Of a stretch of DNA of 64,000 nucleotides, positions 34,011-43,309 are shown one piece after another (the stretch's first letter is position 1; the number at the start of each line of letters is the position of its first letter). The position numbers and the translations under genes were made by a program. Location: assembly GCA_021372295.1 (NCBI GenBank), contig JAJFUS010000035.1:1-64000 (forward strand), in the 5' to 3' direction. The notes below the pieces were generated by a model. That model did no database searches. It was given only the letters and a program-made list of their open reading frames with translations, and was not told where the DNA came from. The stretch is from a bacterium. Lineage in GTDB: Bacteria; Armatimonadota; UBA5829.

Positions 34011-34954
34011 TGGCAGAGCTGGTCATTGGATCACGAGGAAGCGAACTGGCGCTGTGGCAGGCGCGATGGGTTGTTAGTCGGATCATTGAAACGAACCCGG
34101 GTATGAGTTGTCGCATCGAGATTATCACGACAACCGGCGACCGTCAAACGGACGCCCCACTCGCGAAGATCGGCGACAAGGGACTGTTCGTGAAGGAGAT
34201 CGAGCTTGCTCTGCTGAACGGACAGATAGACGTTGCGGTTCACAGCGCAAAGGACTTGCCCTCGGAGATGGACGGCAGCCTGTATATAGCCGCCTTTCCA
34301 AAACGGGAAGACCCCCGCGACGCGCTTGTATCCAAGGCGGGCAAATTGAACGAATTGCCGAAGGAAGCCGTCATAGGCACGAGCAGCGTGAGGCGTCGGG
34401 CGCAGATCATGGCCGTTCGTCCCGATGTGAAAATTGTCGATCTGCGGGGTAATCTCGATACCCGGCTGCGCAAGTTGTGCGGTTCGGAATACGACGCGAT
34501 CATTCTCGCCTGCGCGGGACTTCGCCGCATGAGCCTTGAATGCCGGATTACTGAGGCGCTACCGATTGAGGTATCGCTTCCCGCAGCGGGACAGGGCGCG
34601 CTCGCGGTGCAGTGTCGCCGAGGCGATCCGGCAGCCGATATTGTGTCGAACCTGGACGATGCCCTGACACGTCGATGCGTGAGCGCAGAACGCGCTGTGC
34701 TCGCGGCGCTGGGAGCTGGATGTCAAACTCCGGTTGGGGCGCATGCGCGGGAAATTGACGGGCGGCTTGTGCTCGACGCGTTGGTCGCCGGTTTGGACGG
34801 CTCGCGGATTGTGCGAAAAAGTATCAGCGGCGAGCTCGATGAGTGGAACGATCTGGGCATACGTCTGGCCGGGAGCCTGCTCGAATCGGGCGCGAGAGAT
34901 CTGCTGGAAGATGCAAGGCGCAGTGAGGCGTCTGGAAATATTGGAGCGGCTTGA
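34007..34954 (+). CDS. hemC: hydroxymethylbilane synthase (porphobilinogen deaminase)
   Basis: 315 residues. GSRGSELALWQARWV, TTGDRQTDAPLAKIGDKGLFVKE (in two parts), VHSAKDLPSEM and GTSSVRRRAQ are the catalytic blocks. C239 in LGAGCQTPVGAHA carries the dipyrromethane cofactor. It polymerises four porphobilinogens into hydroxymethylbilane in the cytoplasm. The start at 34007 overlaps the HD-GYP stop; a second ATG at 34010 is out of frame with nothing gained. Its product is used by the HemD half of the protein at 36586. Confidence 0.96.
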   Translation: MMAELVIGSRGSELALWQARWVVSRIIETNPGMSCRIEIITTTGDRQTDAPLAKIGDKGLFVKEIELALLNGQIDVAVHSAKDLPSEMDGSLYIAAFPKREDPRDALVSKAGKLNELPKEAVIGTSSVRRRAQIMAVRPDVKIVDLRGNLDTRLRKLCGSEYDAIILACAGLRRMSLECRITEALPIEVSLPAAGQGALAVQCRRGDPAADIVSNLDDALTRRCVSAERAVLAALGAGCQTPVGAHAREIDGRLVLDALVAGLDGSRIVRKSISGELDEWNDLGIRLAGSLLESGARDLLEDARRSEASGNIGAA

Positions 34955-34957
34955 TAA

Positions 34958-36589
34958 TTGTTAATTGATGTAGATGTATTGGTGTTGGGAACGGGAATCG
35001 CTGGTCTGAGCTTTGCCCTGCGGGCGTCGGAGTCGGGACGGGTCGCGCTGGTCACCAAAAAGAGCGACACGGAATCGAACACAAACTACGCTCAAGGCGG
35101 AATCGCTGCCGTGATGGACCCCAACGACACTTTCGACGCCCACATACGCGACACTCATGTCGCCGGCGCGTATATCTGTCATAAAGACGCCGTCGATATC
35201 CTTGTGCAGGAAGGGCCGGATCGAATACGTGAACTTGTGGAGTTCGGAGTGCGGTTCACGCGAAGTTCGTCCTCGCCCGAGCCTACTCGTCTCGACCTTG
35301 GTCGTGAAGGCGGTCACTCGACAAGGCGGATCGTCCACGCAGCCGATCTTACGGGCCGCGAAATCGAGCGAGCGCTGGTCTCGCAGGTCAAGCGCAACTA
35401 CGACATCAGGGTCTTTGAGCACGACCATGCGATCGACCTTATCACGGAGCGTACCGGCGACAAAATTGTCTGCCGCGGAGCGCATGTGCTGGACTCCGAA
35501 ACGGGCGATGTGATGAGTTTCCGCGCCAAAGTGACAATGCTCGCCACGGGCGGCCTGAGCAGGGTTTATCTGCACACCACAAACCCCGAAATCGCGACTG
35601 GCGACGGCGTCGCGATGGCGTATCGGGCGGGCGCTGTGATCGCGAATATGGAGTTCATTCAGTTCCACCCAACCACTCTTTACGTCAAAGAACACGAGCC
35701 GGGAGCGCGCTCGTTCCTGATATCCGAAGCTGTGAGGGGCGAAGGCGGAATCCTGCGGCTTGCAAACGGCGAAACTTTTATGGAGAAGTATCACGAGATG
35801 GGGTGTCTGGCGCCGCGCGATATCGTGGCGCGCGCTATCGACTCCGAACTCAAAGCAAGCGGCGACGAATGCGTTTATCTCGATGTAACTCATCTCGACG
35901 CAGAGATGATAACCGGACACTTCCCGCACATCTATGAGACGTGTCTTGCCGCCGGGATCGACATCACAAAAGAATGGATTCCAATCGTCCCGGCTGCGCA
36001 TTACTCGTGCGGCGGCGCGGTGGTCGACTCCAACGGCTGCACGTCCATCGAAAACCTGTATGCATGCGGCGAAGTCTCGTGCACGGGCGTCCACGGCGCA
36101 AATCGACTTGCCAGCAACTCGCTTTTGGAGGCTATTGTGTTCGCAAGAAGGGCCGCTGCAGACGTCGAAAAGAGGATTCGCTCGATCGATTATGCCGATG
36201 TCGCCGAATATCCGCTCGACAAGCACACTGAGAGCATCGAATCCGGCCTTATCGACGATCTAATCACCCGGTTGCAGACAGTAATGTGGAAGTACGTCGG
36301 CATAGTGCGAACCAACGAACGGCTGGCAAAAGCGCTTGCAGAGATTCGCGATATTGCCCAACAAGCGGAGACGCTTTATGCAAACGGGAAGCTGTCGGCA
36401 AGGCTGCTGGAAGTGCGAAATATGGCGCTTACGTCCGAGCTGATAATCCTTTCCGCGCAGTGGCGTAAAGAGAGTCGCGGCCTGCACTACAATCTGGACT
36501 ACCCCAATCTGGACGACGATAACTTCAAACGAGACACGATTTTGGTAAAAAACGGGCAAAACATGCCTGAAATGGCGTCTGTCGGATGA
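34958..36589 (+). CDS. nadB: L-aspartate oxidase
   Basis: 543 residues from TTG 34958; TTGGAGC lies about 12 bases upstream and no ATG is available before the FAD motif. VLGTGIAGLSFALRA binds FAD. NYAQGGIAAVMDPNDT, GREGGHSTRRIVHA, FIQFHPTTLY and HYSCGGAVVDSNG are NadB blocks; GANRLASNSLLEA closes the substrate site. NadB converts aspartate to iminoaspartate for NAD synthesis, together with NadA, not seen here. It is embedded in a tetrapyrrole cluster, an unusual neighbour, and overlaps the next gene by ATGA. Confidence 0.96.
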   Translation: MLIDVDVLVLGTGIAGLSFALRASESGRVALVTKKSDTESNTNYAQGGIAAVMDPNDTFDAHIRDTHVAGAYICHKDAVDILVQEGPDRIRELVEFGVRFTRSSSSPEPTRLDLGREGGHSTRRIVHAADLTGREIERALVSQVKRNYDIRVFEHDHAIDLITERTGDKIVCRGAHVLDSETGDVMSFRAKVTMLATGGLSRVYLHTTNPEIATGDGVAMAYRAGAVIANMEFIQFHPTTLYVKEHEPGARSFLISEAVRGEGGILRLANGETFMEKYHEMGCLAPRDIVARAIDSELKASGDECVYLDVTHLDAEMITGHFPHIYETCLAAGIDITKEWIPIVPAAHYSCGGAVVDSNGCTSIENLYACGEVSCTGVHGANRLASNSLLEAIVFARRAAADVEKRIRSIDYADVAEYPLDKHTESIESGLIDDLITRLQTVMWKYVGIVRTNERLAKALAEIRDIAQQAETLYANGKLSARLLEVRNMALTSELIILSAQWRKESRGLHYNLDYPNLDDDNFKRDTILVKNGQNMPEMASVG

Positions 36590-38106
36590 AACATGAACGG
36601 GCAGGAATGGTCTATCTGATCGGAGCCGGGCCCGGCGACCCCGGACTGATAACCGTTCGCGGCGCGCATCTGCTCGCGAGAGCGGATGTGGTGGTCACGG
36701 ATAGGCTTGCGAACCCCACCCTGCTCGAATCCGCGCGCGCCGACGCCGAAATTGTATACGCCGGAAAGTCTTCTTGCGACCATTACCTCACTCAAGATGA
36801 GATTATAGCCGTGTTGATCGACCGCGCGCAGCAGGGCAAGGTCGTCGCTCGACTCAAGGGAGGCGACCCGTTTGTCTTCGGGCGAGGCGGCGAAGAGGCT
36901 GTCGCGCTTGCAGAAGTTGGAATCCGGTTCGAGGTCGTGCCGGGGATCAGTTCATCCGTCGCCGTGCCTGCATACGCCGGGATTCCCGTCACACATCGGT
37001 TTGATGCGGCATCGTTTGCAATCATAACAGGCCATGAAGCGCCGGATAAGTCCAATTCCGACATCAAATGGGACAAAATCTCAACCGCAGTGGATACCCT
37101 TGTCTTCCTGATGGGGGTTGAAAACTTGGAAAATATCATCGAGCAGTTGGTCGCAAATGACCGTCCAGCCAATACGCCGGTCGCGGTAATCCGATGGGGA
37201 ACACACCCGTCGCAGCAAACCGTAGTTGGAACTCTGAGCGATATCGTCGCCCGATGTGAAACTGCCGGGGTCAAACCGCCTGCGGTCACAATTGTCGGCG
37301 AAGTGGTGAAGCTCCGCGAGACTATCTCCTGGTTTGAGACCAAGCTCTTGTTCGGCAAACGCGTGCTCGTCACTCGGGCGAGCCATCAAGCAAGTGCTCT
37401 CACGAATGAACTTCGCGAACTGGGCGCAGACGTAATCGAAATCCCGGTCATCAAATTCGTTCCGCCGGACGATTATGATATTGTCGACGCCGCAATCATG
37501 CGTTCCGAGGGCTTTGACTGGGTTCTATTTACCAGCGCTAACGGCGTGGATTGGTTCGTTAAGCGCCTGTTTGAGCTCGGTTTGGACATTCGAGCGATGG
37601 GTAAGGCCAAAATTGGCGCGATTGGGCCGAAAACCGCGTCCGCGCTGGAGAATCTCAGGCTGAAGGTCGATTATGTGCCGTCAGAATACATCGCCGAAGC
37701 GGTACTGAACGAGTTTCCAGAAGATGTCGGGAGCAAGGCCATACTGATCCCAAGAGCATCCGAGGCGCGCGACGAACTTCCCGACGGATTGCGTGCAAAA
37801 GGGGCGGAAGTAGTAGTTGCACCGGTGTATAAGACTGTGGCCGATGAGTCGCAAAGAGACACACTGCGTGATACACTTTGCGGCGGAAACTTGGACATAA
37901 TTACATTCACCAGCGCGTCTACCGTGACGAATTTCCTGTCTCTGGCGGAAGATATAAAGGTTCCAAAAAGTATGTCGATTGCGTGTATTGGCCCTATTAC
38001 AGCCGACGCCGCTCGCGCTGGTGGGCTTGAGCCTGCTATCATCGCCGAAGAGTATACAATCGAGGGTCTTGTGCAGGAAATCGCCTCAAACCTAAACAAA
38101 CGTTGA
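36586..38106 (+). CDS. cobA-hemD: fused uroporphyrinogen-III C-methyltransferase and uroporphyrinogen-III synthase
   Basis: 506 residues. Residues 8-250 are the SUMT/CobA domain (YLIGAGPGDPGLITVRG, VTDRLANP, RLKGGDPFVFGRGGEE, PGISSSVAVPAYAGIPVTHR). Residues 255-506 are HemD (GKRVLVTRASHQASALTNEL, LFTSANGVDWF, IGPKTASALE, TFTSASTVTNFL). HemD cyclises hydroxymethylbilane to uroporphyrinogen III, and CobA methylates it to precorrin-2, the branch to sirohaem and cobalamin. The ATG overlaps the nadB stop. HemC just upstream makes the substrate. Confidence 0.96.
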   Translation: MKHERAGMVYLIGAGPGDPGLITVRGAHLLARADVVVTDRLANPTLLESARADAEIVYAGKSSCDHYLTQDEIIAVLIDRAQQGKVVARLKGGDPFVFGRGGEEAVALAEVGIRFEVVPGISSSVAVPAYAGIPVTHRFDAASFAIITGHEAPDKSNSDIKWDKISTAVDTLVFLMGVENLENIIEQLVANDRPANTPVAVIRWGTHPSQQTVVGTLSDIVARCETAGVKPPAVTIVGEVVKLRETISWFETKLLFGKRVLVTRASHQASALTNELRELGADVIEIPVIKFVPPDDYDIVDAAIMRSEGFDWVLFTSANGVDWFVKRLFELGLDIRAMGKAKIGAIGPKTASALENLRLKVDYVPSEYIAEAVLNEFPEDVGSKAILIPRASEARDELPDGLRAKGAEVVVAPVYKTVADESQRDTLRDTLCGGNLDIITFTSASTVTNFLSLAEDIKVPKSMSIACIGPITADAARAGGLEPAIIAEEYTIEGLVQEIASNLNKR

Positions 38107-38108
38107 TT

Positions 38109-38936
38109 TCACAGCACTCTTTCACCCAGCAGGCGCTCTGCATTTCGATAAAGTATCAGTTCCAACTCGTTGTCGGTGAGCCCGAGTTCCATCAGCCGCT
38201 GTGCTTCGGCGGAGGGTCGCGCAAGGGGCAAATCGGTAGCAAAAAGAATGTGATCGGCCCCATGTCTGCGGATCATTGATAGCATCCGTCCATCAGGCAT
38301 ATATTCACGGAAGCACGCAGACGTGTCTAGATATAGATCCCTGCCGATAAGATGTTCCTCACACTCGTCCCACATCATCCAACCGCCCATGTGAGCCGCG
38401 TTTATGGTCAAATTGGGGAAGTTCTCGTGCACAATGCGCAGGCGTTCGGGCGTGGCTCTTTGCGGGTCGAACGGAGTCGGCTCTTCACCAGCGTGAAACG
38501 TGATAATCAGCCGGCCCTGCGCGGCCTCGTAGATGGGAAACATTATCGGGTCATCTGCATAAACGCCCTGCCAGTTCGCGTGAATCTTGATGCCTGGAAT
38601 GCCCAGCGAGATCATTCTCTCGATTTCAGCAGCAGGGTCGTTCCATTCCGGGTGCATTCCGCCGAATGAGAGAATCCTGGGATCGGTGTGAGACGCCGCG
38701 AAGTCGTTTATGCCTTTGACCTGGCTTGCTTTGGTCGCCACGGGCTGGATTACGGCAAAATCCACGCCCTCCTGCTCTATCAGGCTTATGAGACCCGATA
38801 TTGTGCCGTCGTAGACCGGTTTCATCTTGTTGATGGTGTACAAAACCTCAATAGCGCGGTCGGCCACTTTGTCGGGGAACGCGTGCACGTGAAAATCAAT
38901 TATTTTTCCGAACTTGCCTGATTTTTCTGCTATCAT
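38109..38936 (-). CDS. TIM-barrel amidohydrolase (amidohydrolase-2 family)
   Basis: 275 residues. The metal-binding pattern is complete: DFHVHAF near residue 14, ITFHAG, NAAHMGGW and FATDLPLARP. These cytoplasmic enzymes hydrolyse or decarboxylate small aromatic or cyclic compounds; the substrate is unknown. The ATG at 38936 has no ribosome site but lies 10 bases after TGATACAAT, an extended -10, so it is probably leaderless. It converges with cobA-hemD with 2 bases between the stop codons. Confidence 0.85.
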   Translation of the reverse strand: MIAEKSGKFGKIIDFHVHAFPDKVADRAIEVLYTINKMKPVYDGTISGLISLIEQEGVDFAVIQPVATKASQVKGINDFAASHTDPRILSFGGMHPEWNDPAAEIERMISLGIPGIKIHANWQGVYADDPIMFPIYEAAQGRLIITFHAGEEPTPFDPQRATPERLRIVHENFPNLTINAAHMGGWMMWDECEEHLIGRDLYLDTSACFREYMPDGRMLSMIRRHGADHILFATDLPLARPSAEAQRLMELGLTDNELELILYRNAERLLGERVL

Positions 38937-39004
38937 AGAAATATTGTATCATACTCAAGAAGGATAATGCTTGGCCGACATATAACTTTTACCCAGCAGG
39001 GACG

Positions 39005-39010
39005 TATAAT
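39005..39010 (+). promoter_or_regulatory. -10 element before the small gene at 39028
   Basis: TATAAT at 39005-39010 with no clear -35 upstream. It is placed so that transcription would begin about 11 bases before the chosen TTG start. Confidence 0.4.
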
Positions 39011-39027
39011 GGTTGCGGGAGGAAGCC

Positions 39028-39261
39028 TTGGTAGTAGATATTTCAGACATTGCGGCGCGACTGGACGCCGATGAAAAGCTCAAATTGACTTACCGCTTTC
39101 CTGTTCGCTCGGCAAGTGGACAAGTTGAATACGAAACCAGAGACGGCAAGCTGCTCGACGTCGCAGAGGAAGCCAGCATACTGTATGTCTCGCACAACGG
39201 CGATGTTATTTGGGTGAAGCCGGAGGAAGTCGTGGCGCTCACCGCCGATGACGACGCATAG
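39028..39261 (+). CDS. small acidic hypothetical protein
   Basis: 77 residues from TTG 39028, which follows GGGAGGAA by 3-4 bases; an earlier TTG at 39013 lies ahead of that site. Content is beta-rich and acidic (LKLTYRFPVRSASGQVEYETRDGK, ILYVSHNGDVIWVKPEEVV split by a helix), like a small beta-barrel. No family is recognised. It stands alone between a divergent amidohydrolase and the phosphodiester-glycosidase-like gene. Confidence 0.6.
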   Translation: MVVDISDIAARLDADEKLKLTYRFPVRSASGQVEYETRDGKLLDVAEEASILYVSHNGDVIWVKPEEVVALTADDDA

Positions 39262-39355
39262 CCTGGGCTTCGTGGTCTTGTTTCAGTTTTCTCCAGTTAT
39301 CGGCCCCTCATATCCTGGAAAACAGTGGTGTTTTACACGGCACTTGCACAGAGTT

Positions 39356-39385
39356 AGTTCACAAATAATTCTCTAAATGTGAACT
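39356..39385 (+). promoter_or_regulatory. inverted repeat upstream of the 39438 gene
   Basis: AGTTCACA (39356-39363) and TGTGAACT (39378-39385) are perfect arms around 14 bases, followed by TTTTCA. It lies about 20 bases before a possible -10 (TATATACA near 39406-39413), so it may be an operator. The rest of the 176-base gap shows nothing else. Confidence 0.4.
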
Positions 39386-39437
39386 TTTCACCCATCAAAC
39401 TCGTCTATATACATGTAAGGCGTGGGAGGTGGGAACT

Positions 39438-40568
39438 ATGAAAACACGATGGTTCTTCACTTTTATGCTGATTCTTCCGGCAATGCTTACGATGGCGTCG
39501 CATTCAGATACGATCAGCAGCGTCAATCTGGAAAAGCGGAGAGTTCGCGGAGCTTACACGCACGTCATTACGGTAAATCTCAATGACCCCACGATAGAGG
39601 TCAAAATTGGCCTCCCGACAAAAGGAATCCCCGCAAGCGAACCGTTCATAAGCATGGTGAGGCGGCATTCGCCCGTTGCCGCCGTTACCGGAACTTACTT
39701 CGATACACGCACGCTTTACCCAGTTGGATCGATTGTAATTGACGGCAATGTCGCACACGAGAGCGCGATAGGTTCGGCGGTATGCTTCGTAAGATCGAAC
39801 GGCATCACATGTAGTGCTGCGGGTTCTGTCGCTCCATCGGGATACAGGGTCACGATAAGCCCCACAAAGAAAGGTGAACGGTTCGACTGGACAGGCGTGG
39901 GGTTGGGCTTGCGAACAGGCCCACTACTGCTCGCCGAAGGGCATTACACTCTCAATCCCCGCCGCGAAGGGTTCAGAGACCCCGGGCTTTTTGGCTGCCG
40001 CACCAGGATGGCGATGGGGATCACATCTTACAACAAGATGCTGTTGGTATCGGTAAGTACGCCTATTACGTTTGGTCAGCTGGCAAGCGTTATGAAGAAT
40101 CTTGGGGCAATTGATGCGGTTTGCCTGGACGGCGGGACGTCGTCGGCAATGTATTATCGCGGAAGAATAGTTCGCAGCCCCGGCAGGAGGCTGACTAACA
40201 TCATCGAGGTGCACAGGCGGGCTCGCCCAATTGTTATACCAGCCGAGCAACCGTGGGTAGCCGAATTAGGTCACACATTGTTTGCCGATTCCACGGCGAA
40301 CACCAACACCGCCCCAGCATGGGACAATGTTTATATGCCGGTTCATGACGAACTGACTCAACGACCTACGCAATATGTTCCGTGCAGCATAGATCCTCGC
40401 GATTTCAACGAGATCGTCGGGCCGCCCGCTCTAGCCTTTACCCAGGGTCGGGGTTCCCTCGTTCCAATCGACAGGGCACAACTCCCCCGTCTGAAGGGCC
40501 TTAATAACCCTAAGGACTTCGTCCACATTGCGGCCAATGTTAAGATCGTGCACCACCTGGTATCGTAA
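39438..40568 (+). CDS. secreted phosphodiester glycosidase (NAGPA-like) family protein
   Basis: 376 residues from ATG 39438, after GGGAGGTGGG. A signal peptide (about 1-21) precedes the domain. HVITVNLNDPTIEVKIGLP, VAAVTGTYFDTRTLYPVGSIV, GCRTRMAMGIT and VCLDGGTSSAMYYRGRIV match the NAGPA/exopolysaccharide phosphodiester glycosidase fold, whose last motif carries the catalytic region. It probably acts on cell-envelope or exopolysaccharide sugars. The domain ends near residue 265; the last about 110 residues are lineage-specific, and the final 46 codons overlap the peroxiredoxin gene on the other strand by 138 bases. Confidence 0.82.
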   Translation: MKTRWFFTFMLILPAMLTMASHSDTISSVNLEKRRVRGAYTHVITVNLNDPTIEVKIGLPTKGIPASEPFISMVRRHSPVAAVTGTYFDTRTLYPVGSIVIDGNVAHESAIGSAVCFVRSNGITCSAAGSVAPSGYRVTISPTKKGERFDWTGVGLGLRTGPLLLAEGHYTLNPRREGFRDPGLFGCRTRMAMGITSYNKMLLVSVSTPITFGQLASVMKNLGAIDAVCLDGGTSSAMYYRGRIVRSPGRRLTNIIEVHRRARPIVIPAEQPWVAELGHTLFADSTANTNTAPAWDNVYMPVHDELTQRPTQYVPCSIDPRDFNEIVGPPALAFTQGRGSLVPIDRAQLPRLKGLNNPKDFVHIAANVKIVHHLVS

Positions 40569-40949
40569 TACGCCGTCGGGGTCGATTATAAACAACCCGC
40601 GAAGCGCTATTCCCTGGTCTTCTATCAAAACTCCGTATTCGCGGCTCACCGTCTTGGTAATGTCAGACAGCATCGGGTAATTGACCGACCCGATCTGTCC
40701 AACCCAGGCGAGGTGAGTGAATGTGCTGTCGATGCTGGCTCCCAACACTACAGCGTCCAGCGCCTTGAACTCGTCGATGCGCTTGCTGAACGCCGTGACC
40801 TCGGTCGGGCAGACGAACGTAAAATCGAGCGGCCAAAAAAACAACACGACCCACTTGCCACGATAATCACTGAGCATTACCTTTTCATATTTTCCGCCGA
40901 CCATCGCATCCAATGTGAAGTCGGGAGCGCTTTGTCCTACTTGTATCAT
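40431..40949 (-). CDS. 2-Cys peroxiredoxin (AhpC/TSA family)
   Basis: 172 residues from ATG 40949, chosen because CCGGAGGAAA lies upstream; ATG 41000 has no such site. The peroxidatic Cys is C47 in FTFVCPTEVTAF and the resolving Cys C158 in GELCPVDW. It reduces hydrogen peroxide and organic peroxides in the cytoplasm, using a thioredoxin- or AhpF-type reductase not present here. It follows phoU on the minus strand by 57 bases, possibly in the same transcript. Its 3' end overlaps the convergent glycosidase-like gene. Confidence 0.94.
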   Translation of the reverse strand: MIQVGQSAPDFTLDAMVGGKYEKVMLSDYRGKWVVLFFWPLDFTFVCPTEVTAFSKRIDEFKALDAVVLGASIDSTFTHLAWVGQIGSVNYPMLSDITKTVSREYGVLIEDQGIALRGLFIIDPDGVLRYQVVHDLNIGRNVDEVLRVIKALQTGELCPVDWNEGTPTLGKG

Positions 40950-41006
40950 GCTGGGTTTCCTCCGGTCTGCAATTCTGGAGTTTATATACCCAGACAGCAA
41001 GCTCAG

Positions 41007-41693
41007 CTAATCATGATTATCCGTCGCGTCATCAAAAACTTCGGGCTGGTGACGGACTATCTCGCCTTCCACCATGTATATCACATCCTCGGCGATATTG
41101 GTAGCCTGATCGGCGATTCGTTCGAGGTGTCGCGAAGCAGAAAGCAGGTGCATAGCTTCGGTCACTCTGGACGGATTGTCCCTTATATAGTCTTCCAACA
41201 GAGTATACATATGCCGGTTCATGGCGTCAACCTCATCATCAGACGCGCGAACCTGCCTGGCAAGGTTCGTATCCGTGTTCACGAGTGCGTCGAGGCTGCG
41301 CTTGACCATCAACTGAGCCAGTTCGGCCATGCCACGGAAATCCAGAGGCAGGTCGATAGGCGCGTGCGAAGCCAGATAGCCGGCTCGTTCAGCAATGTTC
41401 ACGCCGAGGTCACCGATGCGTTCCAGGTCATTGTTGATCTTCAAGACGGCGATTACGTACCTCAGGTCGATCGCGACGGGCTGGTGCAGGGCAAGAATCT
41501 TGAGGCATTCCTCTTCGATCTCGACCTCGAGCTGATCCATGTCTTCGTCACTAGCGATTACCTGCTCGGCCAGTGCCTTGTTGCGCATAATGAGCGAATC
41601 GACGGCCTTGCGAAGGCTGTCTTCCACTTCCGCTCCCATAAACAGCGTCTTCTTTTTGAGTTTTTCGATTTCTCGCTGCAGGTGAGTGGTCAT
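41007..41693 (-). CDS. phoU: phosphate transport regulator PhoU
   Basis: 228 residues, two three-helix bundles. The repeated E-x-x-D-x-x-D type metal patterns are visible (SDEDMDQLEVEIEEECLKILALHQPVA in parts, RASDDEVDAMNRHMYTLL), with DLERIGDLGVNIAERA and HLERIADQATNIAEDVIYM. PhoU links PstSCAB activity to PhoR. It lies 3 bases after pstB in the operon. The C-terminal tail adds VEGEIVRHQPEVFDDATDNHD. Confidence 0.96.
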   Translation of the reverse strand: MTTHLQREIEKLKKKTLFMGAEVEDSLRKAVDSLIMRNKALAEQVIASDEDMDQLEVEIEEECLKILALHQPVAIDLRYVIAVLKINNDLERIGDLGVNIAERAGYLASHAPIDLPLDFRGMAELAQLMVKRSLDALVNTDTNLARQVRASDDEVDAMNRHMYTLLEDYIRDNPSRVTEAMHLLSASRHLERIADQATNIAEDVIYMVEGEIVRHQPEVFDDATDNHD

Positions 41694-41696
41694 CTA

Positions 41697-42461
41697 CTAT
41701 CCGAACCTCCCGGTGATGTAATCTTCAGTTTGCTGTTTTTGTGGCCGGGTAAACATCTCACGTGTCTCGCCGAACTCCACGATCTCGCCCTCAAAGAAGA
41801 ACGCCGTGTAGTCTGATATTCGCGCAGCCTGCTGCATGTTGTGTGTGACGATCACGATGGTATAGAGTTCCTTTAGTTCAGCGATGAGTTCTTCGATCTT
41901 TACCGTCCCGACCGGGTCGATTGCCGATGCGGGTTCATCCATTAGCAGCACTTCGGGCTCGACCGCAACAGCCCTCGCAATACACAACCTCTGTTGCTGA
42001 CCACCTGATAGATGCGTGCCGGGCTCGTGGAGCTTGTCCTCGACTTCGTTCCAAAGCGCAGCTTTGCGCAACGCCTGCTCGACGCGGCTGTCGAGCTCGC
42101 TCTTGCCCGTCTTGCCTTGCAGCCTCAGGCCGTAGGCGACATTATTGTAGATCGACATCGGGAACGGGCTCGGCCTCTGAAAGATCATTCCGACGCGCAT
42201 GCGCAGCTCGATCTGGTCGACCGACGGGTCAAGCAGATTTTGGCCATCGAGGATGATCTCACCCGTCGCAGACTGGCCTTTATATAGCTCGTATATGCGA
42301 TTATAGCAACGGATATGAGTTGATTTGCCGCAGCCCGACGGCCCGATTATAGCCGTGACCCGGTTTGCCGCTATATCCAGGCTGTTATCTTTCAGCGCCC
42401 GGTGGCCGTCGTAATAGAAGTTCAGATTGCGCACTGATATTTTCGGCTTGATCTCGTTCAT
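41697..42461 (-). CDS. pstB: phosphate ABC transporter ATP-binding protein
   Basis: 254 residues from ATG 42461, which overlaps the pstA stop (ATGA) and has AAAGGCG upstream; the longer ORF is not supported. Walker [11 protein letters not shown]-loop [18 protein letters not shown], signature LSGGQQQR, Walker [12 protein letters not shown] and switch THNMQQA are intact. The D-loop reads PASAIDP rather than the usual PTSALDP. It couples ATP hydrolysis to phosphate import. Confidence 0.97.
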   Translation of the reverse strand: MNEIKPKISVRNLNFYYDGHRALKDNSLDIAANRVTAIIGPSGCGKSTHIRCYNRIYELYKGQSATGEIILDGQNLLDPSVDQIELRMRVGMIFQRPSPFPMSIYNNVAYGLRLQGKTGKSELDSRVEQALRKAALWNEVEDKLHEPGTHLSGGQQQRLCIARAVAVEPEVLLMDEPASAIDPVGTVKIEELIAELKELYTIVIVTHNMQQAARISDYTAFFFEGEIVEFGETREMFTRPQKQQTEDYITGRFG

Positions 42462-43309
42462 CGGCGCGCCTTTCTGTCTTTCGCTATGAAGCGAGCTGTG
42501 AGCGTCATCAGCAGCACGCCTGCCGTTATCAATAGTGAGGCTCCCCATGCTTTTGCCTGCCAATCCGCGTATGGTGACATCGCGTAGTTGAATATCGTTA
42601 CGGTGAGGTTGCCCATCGGTTTGTCCATTGACAAGCTCCAGTACGGGCTGTTGAGCGTAGTAAATAGTAGCGGGGCGGTCTCGCCGCTGACCCTCGCTAC
42701 CGCCAGCATTACACCGGTGATGAGTCCGCTTTTAGCCGCTCTGAAAACAATCTGGAATATCATTTTGTGCTCAGGCGCGCCTAATGCTAACGCCGATTCT
42801 CTGAGCGAATTTGGCACTAGTTTGAGCATATCCTCGGTAGTGCGAGTGATGATGGGCAGCATTATGATGGCCAATGCGATCGATCCAGCGAACCCAGAAA
42901 ACCCGCCAATCGGGATTACGACGAGTGTATATACGAACACACCGATCACAATCGACGGCGCGCCCATTAGAATATTCGCGACGAACCGCACAGTGGTCGC
43001 GAACCGGCTGTCCTGCCCGAACTCGGCCAGATATATTCCCGCCAGCATGCCGACGGGCACCCCGATTACAGCTGCGAGGATCGTAATCATGATCGTGCCG
43101 ACTATGGCGTTGGCGAGTCCCCCACCCTGCGAACCAGGCGGAGTGGGCATGCTCGTGAAGAACGACCAGTTGATGGCCGCGATTCCGCGCGTGGTAATGG
43201 TAAGCAGTATCCACAACAGCATAAACAGGCCGAGCGCCGCCGCCGAACCGGCGATTATCGTGACGGCGAAGTTCGTCATTTTGCGAGATGTCACGCTACG
43301 CATTTTCAT
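42458..43309 (-). CDS. pstA: phosphate ABC transporter permease PstA
   Basis: 283 residues, six TM helices, with the cytoplasmic EAA loop [41 protein letters not shown] and [11 protein letters not shown] are typical of PstA. The start overlaps the pstC stop (ATGA at 43306-43309). Confidence 0.96.
   Translation of the reverse strand: MKMRSVTSRKMTNFAVTIIAGSAAALGLFMLLWILLTITTRGIAAINWSFFTSMPTPPGSQGGGLANAIVGTIMITILAAVIGVPVGMLAGIYLAEFGQDSRFATTVRFVANILMGAPSIVIGVFVYTLVVIPIGGFSGFAGSIALAIIMLPIITRTTEDMLKLVPNSLRESALALGAPEHKMIFQIVFRAAKSGLITGVMLAVARVSGETAPLLFTTLNSPYWSLSMDKPMGNLTVTIFNYAMSPYADWQAKAWGASLLITAGVLLMTLTARFIAKDRKARR

Noticed and set aside
34961..36226. 421-codon minus-strand ORF
   Set aside because: Shadow of nadB; no recognisable domain, composition typical of an antisense frame.
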